A DNA stretch of 64,000 nucleotides. Source: Streptomyces sp. LUP47B. GTDB taxonomy: Bacteria; Actinomycetota; Actinomycetes; Streptomycetales; Streptomycetaceae. The translations under genes were made by a program, and so were the position numbers. Location of the stretch: contig NZ_MJAH01000006.1 in the NCBI RefSeq assembly GCF_001746295.1, positions 427,053 through 491,052 of the forward strand, given 5' to 3'. The notes below the pieces were generated by a model. That model worked only from the letters and a program-made list of their open reading frames with translations, searched no databases and was not told where the DNA came from. Shown piece by piece: positions 17,150-25,711 of the stretch (within the stretch, counting starts at the first letter, position 1; each line of letters starts with the position of its first letter).

Positions 17150-18199
17150 ATGTCTGAAACAGCGGCAACCGTCGAATTCCGGGGGATCAGAAGGGAGTTC
17201 GGCCCGACCGTCGCCCTCGACGGCCTCGACCTGACCGTCCGGCCCGGTGAGCTCGTCGCCCTGCTCGGGCCGTCCGGCTGCGGCAAGACCACCGCGCTCA
17301 GGATGCTCGCCGGCTTCGAACACCCCGACTCCGGTGAGGTGTTGGTGGACGGCGAGGACGTCACCCGGGTTCCGGCCCACCGCCGGGACGCCGGGATGGT
17401 CTTCCAGTCGTACAGCCTCTTCCCGCATCTCGACGCGCTCGACAACGTGGCCTTCGGACTGCGGATGCGCAAGGTCCGCACGGCCGAACGGCGTTCCAGG
17501 GCAGCCGAGTTGCTGGAACTGGTCGGGCTCGCCGAGAAGGGCGGGCGGTTCCCGCACCAGCTCTCCGGCGGTCAGCAGCAGCGGGTCGCGCTCGCCCGGG
17601 CGCTCGCCCTGCGCCCTCGCGTGCTGCTGCTGGACGAGCCGTTGTCGGCGCTGGACGCAAAGGTGCGGCTCACCCTGCGCGAAGAGATCCGGCGGCTCCA
17701 GCAGGAGCTCGGTATCACCACCCTGTTCGTCACCCACGACCAGGAGGAGGCCCTGTCCATGGCGGACCGGGTCGCCGTGATGCACGCCGGTAGGCTCGAA
17801 CAGTGCGCGGCGCCAGGCGAGTTGTACGGCCGCCCCGCCACCGCCTTCGTCGCCGAGTTCGTCGGCACGATGAGCCGGATCCCGGGACGCCTCGCCGACG
17901 GCACGGTCGACGTGCTCGGGCAGCGGCTGCCGGTCGACGGCCCGGTGCCGTCCGCGACCGAGATCGACGTGCTGGTACGGCCGGAGGCCGTGCGGGTACG
18001 GGCCGCGGCCGACGGGAAGTCCCGCGTGATCGCCACGTCCTTCCTGGGCGCGGCCGTCCGCGTCACCGTCCGGCTCGCCGACGGCACCGCCGTGAAGGCC
18101 GATCTGCCCGCGCACGAGGCCGCCGAGCTCACGGCGGGTGCCGCGGTGAGTGTGTCGCTGCCGGAACGGCCGGTGCTCGTGGCCGAACGTACGTCCTGA
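17150..18199 (+). CDS. ABC transporter ATP-binding protein with TOBE domain
   Basis: The 349-residue ATPase powers the importer. It shows Walker A GPSGCGKT (40-47), Q-loop VFQSYSLFPH, signature LSGGQQQR (138-145), Walker B VLLLDEP with Asp162-Glu163, and the H-loop VTHDQEEA. A C-terminal TOBE domain (about 275-345) is the usual regulatory add-on of PotA/UgpC/FbpC-type importers. Together with the upstream genes it makes a complete SBP-TM-TM-ATPase importer. Confidence 0.94.
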   Translation: MSETAATVEFRGIRREFGPTVALDGLDLTVRPGELVALLGPSGCGKTTALRMLAGFEHPDSGEVLVDGEDVTRVPAHRRDAGMVFQSYSLFPHLDALDNVAFGLRMRKVRTAERRSRAAELLELVGLAEKGGRFPHQLSGGQQQRVALARALALRPRVLLLDEPLSALDAKVRLTLREEIRRLQQELGITTLFVTHDQEEALSMADRVAVMHAGRLEQCAAPGELYGRPATAFVAEFVGTMSRIPGRLADGTVDVLGQRLPVDGPVPSATEIDVLVRPEAVRVRAAADGKSRVIATSFLGAAVRVTVRLADGTAVKADLPAHEAAELTAGAAVSVSLPERPVLVAERTS

Positions 18200-18219
18200 T
18201 CTTCCAGAAAGAGGCACCC

Positions 18220-19626
18220 GTGAACCGACTCCCGCTCCAGGCCGTCCTGTTCGACATGGACGGCACGCTCGTCGACACCGAGCGGCTGTGGTGGGAGGCG
18301 GTGGAGCAGGTCGCCGGACGGGCCCTGACCGAGGAGGACCGGCCCGAGGTGCTGGGCCGCCCGGTCGAGTACACGGCCGCCTGGCTGGCCGCGATCACGG
18401 GCGCGGTGGCCGCGGACCTCGCCGAGACCCTCCACCGGGAGTTCGCGGACCGCGTCCGCACCGGCATCGTGCCCCGCCCCGGCGCCCTCGCCCTGCTCGA
18501 CGCCCTGGCCCGCGAGGGCGTCCCCACGGCTCTGGTGACCGCGTCCCCCCGGGCCGTGGCCGACACCGTGCTCGACGCGCTCGGCGCCGAGCGCTTCGCG
18601 GTCTCCGTCACCGCCGACGACACCCCGCACACCAAGCCGGCCCCCGACCCCTACCTCGCCGCGTGCCGGGCGCTCGGCGTCGATCCGGCGGTCTGTGTGG
18701 CCGTCGAGGACACGGAGACCGGCGTCGCCTCGGCGGAAGCGGCGGGCTGCGCGGTGCTCGCGGTGCCCTCGCTCGCCCCCATAGAGGCCGCGCCCGGCCG
18801 GACCGTACGGGCCAGCCTGGAGGGCGTCACCGTCGACAGACTCCGCTCCCTGCTGCCGTACCGGCTCCGCGTGATGACCTGGAACCTCTGGTACGGCGGC
18901 ACCAAGGTCCGCGACCACCGGGCCAAGCAGCTCAAGGCCATCGCGGAGACCGACGTGGACGTGGTCGCGCTCCAGGAGACGTACGGCGCCGCCGCCGGGG
19001 AACTCGCCGAGGCGCTCGGCTGGCACCACCACAGCGCGGGACCGAACCTCGGCATCATCAGCCGGTTCCCGATCACGGCCGTGCTGGGAGACCCGGACGT
19101 CGGTTTCTACGGGGCCGCCGGGGCCCGGATCGCCCTAGGGGATCAGGAGGTCGAGGTCTGGACGGCCCACCTCGACGCCGAGCACTACGGGCCCTACGAG
19201 GCCGAGCCGCTCGCCCACGAGGAGGTGCGGACGGGGCAGCTGCGGGACACCCTGCGCCGCATCTCGGGCGCGGCTCCCGTCGTCCTCGCCGGCGACTTCA
19301 ACAGTCCCTCCCACCTGGACCGGCCGGACGTCGAGTGGCCGGTGACCAAGGCGGCACAGGAGGCGGGCTTCGGGGACTCCTTCCGGCAGGCCAATCCCGA
19401 TGCCGTACGCGACCCGGGGCACACCTGGTCCCCGGTGCACGCGCACCCGGAGCCGCAGGACCGGATCGACTTCGTGCTCCACCGCGGCCTGCGGGTTCTC
19501 CACTCCCGGACGTACGTCAGCGGCATCCAGCGGACCTGGCCGGACGTCGAGGACAACGACTGGCCGTCCGACCATGCCGCGGTGATCACCACGTTCTCGC
19601 TGGGCAGCGGCCCCGGGACTGTCTAA
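18220..19626 (+). CDS. HAD phosphatase fused to an endonuclease/exonuclease/phosphatase (EEP) domain
   Basis: One 468-residue frame contains two hydrolases. Residues 1-215 are a beta-phosphoglucomutase-type HAD phosphatase (FDMDGTLVDTE with Asp12 and Asp14, TASPRA, HTKPAPDPY, VEDTETGV). Residues about 217-465 are an EEP metal-dependent phosphoesterase (TWNLWYGG with Asn222, LQET with Glu253, AGDFNSPSH, WPSDHAAV). There is almost no linker (LLPYRLRVMTWN). No signal peptide is present, so both act in the cytosol. The gene follows the importer ATPase with a ribosome site (AAAGAGG) and a 20-bp gap. Cleaving a phosphodiester and then the monoester of an imported compound is the natural inference. 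FDMDGT rules out the phosphonatase PhnX motif. Confidence 0.88.
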   Translation: MNRLPLQAVLFDMDGTLVDTERLWWEAVEQVAGRALTEEDRPEVLGRPVEYTAAWLAAITGAVAADLAETLHREFADRVRTGIVPRPGALALLDALAREGVPTALVTASPRAVADTVLDALGAERFAVSVTADDTPHTKPAPDPYLAACRALGVDPAVCVAVEDTETGVASAEAAGCAVLAVPSLAPIEAAPGRTVRASLEGVTVDRLRSLLPYRLRVMTWNLWYGGTKVRDHRAKQLKAIAETDVDVVALQETYGAAAGELAEALGWHHHSAGPNLGIISRFPITAVLGDPDVGFYGAAGARIALGDQEVEVWTAHLDAEHYGPYEAEPLAHEEVRTGQLRDTLRRISGAAPVVLAGDFNSPSHLDRPDVEWPVTKAAQEAGFGDSFRQANPDAVRDPGHTWSPVHAHPEPQDRIDFVLHRGLRVLHSRTYVSGIQRTWPDVEDNDWPSDHAAVITTFSLGSGPGTV

Positions 19627-19731
19627 CATCGGTGCCATGACCTGGCGACATTGATCCACCAGCCGCGCCTCCCGAGGGCCGCCTCGGACGCCGTACCGAC
19701 GACGTCCGAACCGCCCTTCCGGGAAGGCCTC

Positions 19732-20952
19732 ATGACACTCTCACCCGCACGTGTGCCCGCGACCGGCGTCCGCCGGCTGACGACCACGCTGTACGGCTAC
19801 GCGTTCCTAGACGACCTCGTCCTGCTCTACCCGGTGTACGCGCTGCTGTTCGCCGACACCGGTCTGCCGCTCTGGCAGATCTCCTCGCTGTTCGCCCTGT
19901 GGTCGATCACGGCCGTCGTCCTCGAGGTGCCCTCCGGCGCCTGGGCCGACACCGTCTCGCGACGCAGGCTGCTGTGGATCGGCCCGCTGCTCACGGCCGT
20001 CGGCTTCACGCTGTGGGTGACCGTGCCGTCCTACGGCGCCTTCGCGCTGGGCTTCGTCCTGTGGGGAGCCGGAGGCGCGCTCGGCTCCGGCTCACTGGAA
20101 GCCCTGGTCTACGACGAGCTGGAGCGGCTCGGGGCCGCCGAGCGGTACGCGCGCGTGATGGGGCGGACCCGGGCCGCCCGGCTGCTGGCCACGGTCGTGG
20201 CGATGGGCCTCGCCGGACCGGTCCTCGCGCTCGGCGGCTACGCGGCCGTGGGCGCCGCCAGTGTCCTGGCCTGTCTGCTGGCCGCGGTGACGGCGACCCG
20301 GCTGCCGGAACACCGGGTACCGGCCGAGAAGGGGAGCACGCGCTGGACGGTGACCCTGCGGGCCGGGGTCGCCGAGGCCCGTGGCGACCGGACCGTCCAG
20401 GGGGCCCTGCTGCTCGTACCGGCCGTCGCCGCGGTGTGGGGCGCGCTCGACGAGTACGTCTCGCTGCTGATCCGCGACCTCGGTGTGGCCGACGCGACCG
20501 TGCCCTATCTGGTCCTGCTGGTCTGGGCGATCGTCACCGTCGGCAGCCTGTTCGCCGGGCCGGCCGAACGCCTCGGCACCCGGGGCCTCGCCGCCCTGAT
20601 CGCCGGTGCCGCACTCGCCCTGGCCGTGGGCGCCGGGGTCCGCACCCCCGCCGGCATCGTCCTCGTGGGCCTCGCCTTCGCCGGTTTCCAGCTGGCCGAG
20701 GTGCTCGCCGACGTCCGGCTCCAGCACCGTATCGACGACGCCCGCCGGGCCACGCTGACCTCGGTGGCCAGCCTGGGTACGGAACTGGTCACGGTCGCCG
20801 TGTTCGGTGTGTACACCCTGCTCGGGGCGTCCCTGGCGCACAGCACGGTGTTCGTGATCCTCTCGGTGCCGTATCTGGTGACGGCGCTGATGCTGGGCCG
20901 GGGCGGCGGCGCGCGCAACGAATCGCCGGGAGACCGCCGGCGCACGCAATGA
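19732..20952 (+). CDS. Major facilitator superfamily transporter
   Basis: The 406-residue inner-membrane protein has about 12 helices. The loop GAWADTVSRRRLL after helix 2 is the MFS motif A. The ATG at 19732 follows GGGAAGG. A 27-codon extension upstream is open but lacks a ribosome site. It lies between the ABC importer operon and the davAB-like genes in the same orientation. It could serve either or neither, and the substrate is not readable. Confidence 0.85.
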   Translation: MTLSPARVPATGVRRLTTTLYGYAFLDDLVLLYPVYALLFADTGLPLWQISSLFALWSITAVVLEVPSGAWADTVSRRRLLWIGPLLTAVGFTLWVTVPSYGAFALGFVLWGAGGALGSGSLEALVYDELERLGAAERYARVMGRTRAARLLATVVAMGLAGPVLALGGYAAVGAASVLACLLAAVTATRLPEHRVPAEKGSTRWTVTLRAGVAEARGDRTVQGALLLVPAVAAVWGALDEYVSLLIRDLGVADATVPYLVLLVWAIVTVGSLFAGPAERLGTRGLAALIAGAALALAVGAGVRTPAGIVLVGLAFAGFQLAEVLADVRLQHRIDDARRATLTSVASLGTELVTVAVFGVYTLLGASLAHSTVFVILSVPYLVTALMLGRGGGARNESPGDRRRTQ

Positions 20953-21069
20953 AACGCTTACCGGTGCGCAACGGCTCCTTCTTGTCCGCCCTGGTGAGCC
21001 GCCCGTACCGTCTAGGGGGCCCCTCTCTGTGGCCCCCACAACCACCTTCCGCCCCGGTGAGGATCACGC

Positions 21070-21858
21070 ATGCGCACCGCCCTGCTCCAGAGCTCCGGCC
21101 GCCCCGGCTCCGTCGAGGGGAACCTCAAGGTCCTCGACGAGGCCGCGGGCCGGGCCGCCGCCGCGGGCGCTGCGCTGCTGACCGCGCCGGAGATGTTCCT
21201 CACCGGGTACGCGATCGGCGACGACATCGCCCGCCTCGCCGAACCGGCCGACGGCGACTCGGCGGACACGGTCGCGGAGATCGCCGAGCGGCACGGGATC
21301 GCGATCGCGTACGGCTATCCCGAGCGCGTTTCCGACGCGGTCCACAACTCGGCTCAGCTGATCTCCGCCGACGGTGTCCGTCTCGCGAACTACCGCAAGA
21401 CCCACCTCTTCGGCTGCTTCGAGCGCGACCACTTCGAGCCCGGCGAACAGCCGGTGATCCAGGCGGAGCTGGGCGGACTCACCGTCGGCCTCATGATCTG
21501 CTACGACGTCGAGTTCCCGGAGAACGTCCGCGCCCACGCCCTCGCCGGCACCGACCTCCTCCTCGTGCCGACGGCCCAGATGCACCCGTTCCAGTTCGTC
21601 GCCGAGTCCCTCGTGCCGGTGCGGGCCTGGGAGAGCCAGATGTACGTCGCCTACGTCAACCGGGTCGGCCAGGAAGGGGAGTTCGAGTTCGTCGGGCTCT
21701 CCACGCTGGCCGGCCCCGACGGGGTGGCCCGGGCCCGCGCCGGGCGCGGCGAGGAGCTGGTGTTCGCCGACGCCGACCCCGCGATCCTCGCCGCCTCCCG
21801 CGAGGCGAACCCGTATCTGGCGGACCGCAGGCCCGGCCTCTACAGGTCCCTCGTCTGA
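21070..21858 (+). CDS. davA: Nitrilase-superfamily amidase, DavA-like (5-aminovaleramidase or 4-guanidinobutyramidase)
   Basis: The 262-residue protein has the carbon-nitrogen hydrolase triad Glu41 (APEMFLTGY), Lys110 (YRKTHLFG) and Cys144 (ICYDVEFPE). Length and position match Pseudomonas DavA, which hydrolyses 5-aminovaleramide to 5-aminovalerate plus ammonia. It is followed after 32 bp by a DavB-like amino-acid monooxygenase, the enzyme that makes such amides. In Streptomyces the pair may instead act on arginine, giving 4-guanidinobutyrate. A weak promoter (TTGTCC, 18 nt, TACCGT) precedes it. Confidence 0.82.
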   Translation: MRTALLQSSGRPGSVEGNLKVLDEAAGRAAAAGAALLTAPEMFLTGYAIGDDIARLAEPADGDSADTVAEIAERHGIAIAYGYPERVSDAVHNSAQLISADGVRLANYRKTHLFGCFERDHFEPGEQPVIQAELGGLTVGLMICYDVEFPENVRAHALAGTDLLLVPTAQMHPFQFVAESLVPVRAWESQMYVAYVNRVGQEGEFEFVGLSTLAGPDGVARARAGRGEELVFADADPAILAASREANPYLADRRPGLYRSLV

Positions 21859-21890
21859 TCCACCCCACTGCTTCAAGGAGTCCGTACCCC

Positions 21891-23591
21891 ATGACGTCCA
21901 CCGTGCCCAACGCCGTCGAGCACGCAGACGAGCAGCAGCCGTCGATCACCATGTTCGGTCCGGACTTCCCGTACGCCTACGACGACTTCCTCGCCCACCC
22001 GGCGGGGCTCGGTCAGATACCGGCGACCGAGCACGGCACCGAGGTCGCGGTGATCGGCGGTGGTCTCTCCGGCATCGTGGCCGCGTACGAGCTGATGAAG
22101 ATGGGCCTCAGGCCGGTGGTCTACGAGGCCGACCGGATCGGCGGGCGGCTGCGGACCGTGGGCTTCGACGGCCAGGGCACCCAGGGACTCACGGCCGAGA
22201 TGGGCGCGATGCGCTTCCCGCCCTCCTCGACGGCGCTCCAGCACTACATCGACCTCGTCGGCCTGGAGACCCGTCCCTTCCCCAACCCCCTAGCGGAGGC
22301 GACCCCTTCGACGGTGGTCGACCTCAAGGGCGAGTCCCACTACGCCGAGACGATCGCCGATCTCCCGCAGGTCTACCGCGATGTCGCCGAGGCCTGGAAC
22401 AGGTGCCTCGAAGAGGGCGCCGACTTCACCGACATGAACCGGGCCCTGCGGGAGCGGGACGTGCCGCGCATCCGCGAGATCTGGGCACGGCTCGTCGAGA
22501 AGCTCGACAACCAGACCTTCTACGGCTTCCTCTGCGACTCCGAGGCGTTCAGGTCCTTCCGCCACCGCGAGATCTTCGGGCAGGTCGGCTTCGGCACCGG
22601 CGGCTGGGACACCGACTTCCCCAACTCCATCCTGGAGATCCTGCGCGTCGTCTACACCGAGGCCGACGACCACCACCGGGGGATCGTGGGGGGTTCGCAG
22701 CAGCTGCCGCTCAGGCTGTGGGAGCGCGAGCCGGAGAAGATCGTGCACTGGGCGCAGGGCACCTCGCTCGCGACACTGCACCAGGACGGCGAGCCCCGCC
22801 CGGCGGTCACCCGGCTGCACCGCACAGCCGGCAACCGGATCACCGTGACGGACGCGCGGGGCGACATCCGCACCTATGCGGCGGCGATCTTCACCGCACA
22901 GTCCTGGATGCTGCTCTCCAAGATCGCCTGCGACGACTCGCTCTTCCCGATCGACCACTGGACGGCGATCGAGCGCACCCACTACATGGAGTCCTCCAAG
23001 CTCTTCGTCCCGGTCGACCGGCCGTTCTGGCTGGACAAGGACGAGGACACCGGCCGAGACGTCATGTCGATGACCCTCACCGACCGTATGACGCGGGGGA
23101 CCTACCTCCTCGACGACGGCCCGGACAAGCCCGCCGTCATCTGCCTCTCCTACACCTGGTGCGACGACAGTCTGAAGTGGCTGCCGCTGTCCGCGAACGA
23201 GCGGATGGAGGTGATGCTGAAGTCGCTCGGCGAGATCTATCCCAAGGTCGACATCAGGAAGCACGTCATCGGCAACCCGGTGACCGTCTCCTGGGAGAAC
23301 GAGCCCTACTTCATGGGCGCGTTCAAGGCCAACCTGCCCGGCCACTACCGCTACCAGCGGCGCCTTTTCACGCACTTCATGCAGGACGGCCTGCCCGAGG
23401 ACAAGCGGGGCATCTTCCTCGCCGGCGACGACATCTCCTGGACGGCCGGCTGGGCCGAGGGCGCGATCCAGACCGCGCTGAACGCGGTCTGGGGCGTCAT
23501 GCACCACTTCGGCGGCGAGACCGACGCGACCAACCCGGGTCCGGGGGACGTGTACGAGGAGATCGCGCCGGTCGAACTCCCCGAGGACTAG
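21891..23591 (+). CDS. davB: Flavin-dependent L-amino-acid 2-monooxygenase, DavB-like (lysine or arginine)
   Basis: This 566-residue flavoprotein of the amine-oxidase family oxidatively decarboxylates an L-amino acid to its one-carbon-shorter amide. The N-terminus ITMFGPDFPYAYDDFLAHPAG, the FAD-binding VIGGGLSG (54-61), VYEADRIGGRL and the C-terminal DDISWTAGWAEGAIQ agree closely with Pseudomonas lysine 2-monooxygenase as I remember it. AAGGAG precedes the ATG at 10 nt. With the amidase directly upstream it forms a two-step route from lysine or arginine to an omega-amino or omega-guanidino acid. Which amino acid is used cannot be decided from sequence alone. Confidence 0.82.
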   Translation: MTSTVPNAVEHADEQQPSITMFGPDFPYAYDDFLAHPAGLGQIPATEHGTEVAVIGGGLSGIVAAYELMKMGLRPVVYEADRIGGRLRTVGFDGQGTQGLTAEMGAMRFPPSSTALQHYIDLVGLETRPFPNPLAEATPSTVVDLKGESHYAETIADLPQVYRDVAEAWNRCLEEGADFTDMNRALRERDVPRIREIWARLVEKLDNQTFYGFLCDSEAFRSFRHREIFGQVGFGTGGWDTDFPNSILEILRVVYTEADDHHRGIVGGSQQLPLRLWEREPEKIVHWAQGTSLATLHQDGEPRPAVTRLHRTAGNRITVTDARGDIRTYAAAIFTAQSWMLLSKIACDDSLFPIDHWTAIERTHYMESSKLFVPVDRPFWLDKDEDTGRDVMSMTLTDRMTRGTYLLDDGPDKPAVICLSYTWCDDSLKWLPLSANERMEVMLKSLGEIYPKVDIRKHVIGNPVTVSWENEPYFMGAFKANLPGHYRYQRRLFTHFMQDGLPEDKRGIFLAGDDISWTAGWAEGAIQTALNAVWGVMHHFGGETDATNPGPGDVYEEIAPVELPED

Positions 23592-23717
23592 ATCCCCCGC
23601 TGCCCTGGAAGGGGGCGGTCCGGGCCGAAGCCGCGGTGCCCGGTCGAGCCAGGGGACTCCCGATGGGCTACGAGAGTCTCCGGGGCTACGAACGCGCCCC
23701 ACGTAACGCGAGTTGGT

Positions 23718-24404
23718 TCAGTCCGGCAGCGGAGTGAGCAGCATGCGTCCCGCGAATCCCACCGCCGTGTCCAGGCGCTCGGTGAACTCCTCGGCCACGT
23801 CGGGCAGCCCGCGCAGCGCCCACAGCGCCCGCGCCGCGGTCCAGGTGGCCTCGCGGGCGCGCTCCAGGCTCCAGGCGCCGAGCAGGTGGGTCAGCGGATC
23901 GGCGATCTGCAGGAGATCGGGCCCCGGCATCAGATCTTCGCGGATGCGCTCCTCCAGCGAGACGAGGAGATCACCCACGCGGTCGAACTCGTCCTCCACG
24001 TCGGCGGGTTCGCAGTCGAGGCTACGACAGGTGTCCACGACGGCGAGCGCAAGATCGTGGCCGATGTGCGCGTTGATGCCCGCGAGCGCGAACTGCAGCG
24101 GTCGTACGCCGGGATGACGGCGGAACTGGAACAGGGGCCGCCAGCAGGCCGGCGGCCGGCGTTCGCGGGCGACCGCGTCCACCGCCGCGAGATAACGCTC
24201 GGCGAACCGCACGTCCAGCGTGATCGCGGCCCGGGCGTCCGCGAACCGGCCCCCGTCGACGCACCGGTCGACGGCCTCGGTGACGGCGAGGTAGACGCGG
24301 TTGAAGACCGCCACGCCGTCCCGGTCGGGCAGGCCCTCCTCCAGGGCGCGCATACGGGAGACGACCGCGTCGAGGGGAGTGGTGAACTGTTCCAATTGCG
24401 CCAT
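23718..24404 (-). CDS. DUF5995-type conserved hypothetical protein
   Basis: The 228-residue all-helical soluble protein contains FQFRRHPGVRPLQFALAGINAHIGHDL, a pattern I associate with the DUF5995 family, and conserved histidines (GINAHIGHDL) that might bind a metal or cofactor. No function is established. It stands alone, divergent from the GH6 gene. The ATG start is the only sensible one. Confidence 0.72.
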   Translation of the reverse strand: MAQLEQFTTPLDAVVSRMRALEEGLPDRDGVAVFNRVYLAVTEAVDRCVDGGRFADARAAITLDVRFAERYLAAVDAVARERRPPACWRPLFQFRRHPGVRPLQFALAGINAHIGHDLALAVVDTCRSLDCEPADVEDEFDRVGDLLVSLEERIREDLMPGPDLLQIADPLTHLLGAWSLERAREATWTAARALWALRGLPDVAEEFTERLDTAVGFAGRMLLTPLPD

Positions 24405-24504
24405 AGCGGCAGGGTCCCAGTCCTAGGCTGGCCGGGGTAGCGGCGGGCCCGACGCTTCCCCAGAACGGGGGAACGTCCCCGCCGTGCGAGGGGGGAGCGA
24501 CAGG

Positions 24505-25707
24505 GTGCCAGGCCTACGTGCCCAACGGCTGGCCGCGCGCCGGGCCGCACGCCGCCGCGCCATGGGCCGCGGCGTGATGGTCGCGGCGGCCTCCGTGGTG
24601 GTCGCCCTCGGCACCGCGACCGGGATGCTCTCCGCGCTCGACGACCGCGGCGGCTCCGACGAGGCGCGGCCGGGGCTCGTCAGCGGCTCCCCGAGTCCGG
24701 ACTTGCTGCCCGTCGTACCGTCGGCGTCCGGGCCGGCCGCGCCCTCCGCCTCCGCCTCTGCCTCGCCCTCCGTGAAGGTCAGCGAGTCGCCGTCCCCCAG
24801 GAAAGCGAGCCCCGGTTCCACGAAGGCCCGGACCACGACCGCCACCCGCCTCTACCGCTACCCGTCCTCCCAGGTGCTCGACTGGGTGCAGGACAACCCG
24901 AGCGACCGGCGTGCCGCTGTCATAGAGTCCCGCATCGCCGACGAGCCGGCCGCGGTCTGGTTCGCCGACTACGCCCCGGCGACCATCACGTCCAGGGTCC
25001 GCGCGGTCACGTCGGGCGGTGCCGCGCAGGGCAGGGTCCCGGTGGTCGTGGCGTACGCGATCCCGGACCGGGACTGCGGCGGCGCCTCCCAGGGCGGGGC
25101 TCCGGACCTCGGTTCATACGACGCCTGGATCGACAGGTTCGCCGCGGGGCTCGGCTCCGGCGAGGTCGTGGTGGTCCTGGAGCCCGACTCGATCGCCCAG
25201 TCGGACTGCCTCTCGGCCGCTCAGAGGGCTGCCCGCTTCGCCTCGCTGGCCCGCGCCGGCCGGGTCCTGAAGGCCGCGAACCCCGAGGCGCGCGTCTACT
25301 TCGACGCCGGTCACTCCGGCTGGCGCCCGGCGGCCGAGCAGGCGGCCCTGCTGAAGCAGGCGGGGGCCGCCTCGGCCGCCTCCTCCGACGGGATCTTCAG
25401 CAATGTCTCCAACTTCCACACCACGGCTGCCGAGATCGCCTACGACCGTCAGATCCTCGACGGCCTGGACGGACCGCCCGGCCTGGGCGCCGTCATCGAC
25501 ACCAGCCGCAACGGCAACGGCGCCCCGCCCGACGGCGAGTGGTGCGACCCGGCCGGCCGGAAGATCGGCCGGGCACCGACCCTGGACACCGGTGAGCCGA
25601 GGATCGACGCCTACCTGTGGGTGAAGCTCCCGGGGGAATCGGACGGCTGCAAGGGCACACCGGGCACGTTCAGCCCGTCGTACGCCTACGACCTGGCCTC
25701 GCCCTAG
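24505..25707 (+). CDS. Secreted or membrane-anchored GH6 glycoside hydrolase (1,4-beta-glucanase)
   Basis: The 400-residue protein begins with a basic stretch and one hydrophobic segment (about 22-44), which serves as a signal or anchor. A Ser/Pro/Ala linker follows (about 60-115). The GH6 domain has the catalytic-acid region IPDRDCGG (about 190), VVVVLEPDSIAQSDC, FSNVSNFHTT, VIDTSRNGNG and WCDPAGRKIG. Such enzymes cleave cellulose-type beta-1,4-glucans outside the cell. The GTG at 24505 sits 7 nt after a GGGGGGAG site. A GTG 21 bp upstream is the alternative. No carbohydrate-binding module is present. It converges on the MFS gene with a 4-bp gap. Confidence 0.88.
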   Translation: MPGLRAQRLAARRAARRRAMGRGVMVAAASVVVALGTATGMLSALDDRGGSDEARPGLVSGSPSPDLLPVVPSASGPAAPSASASASPSVKVSESPSPRKASPGSTKARTTTATRLYRYPSSQVLDWVQDNPSDRRAAVIESRIADEPAAVWFADYAPATITSRVRAVTSGGAAQGRVPVVVAYAIPDRDCGGASQGGAPDLGSYDAWIDRFAAGLGSGEVVVVLEPDSIAQSDCLSAAQRAARFASLARAGRVLKAANPEARVYFDAGHSGWRPAAEQAALLKQAGAASAASSDGIFSNVSNFHTTAAEIAYDRQILDGLDGPPGLGAVIDTSRNGNGAPPDGEWCDPAGRKIGRAPTLDTGEPRIDAYLWVKLPGESDGCKGTPGTFSPSYAYDLASP

Positions 25708-25711
25708 ATCT

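Noticed and set aside
18220..18860. Phosphonoacetaldehyde hydrolase (PhnX)
   Set aside because: The motif is FDMDGT of general HAD phosphatases; PhnX has an AGT-type motif and a cap-domain lysine that I cannot find.
19637..19654. Five-codon ORF (MTWRH) before the MFS gene
   Set aside because: TAACAT upstream could make it leaderless, but there is no supporting structure or repeated codon, and an ORF this short is expected by chance.
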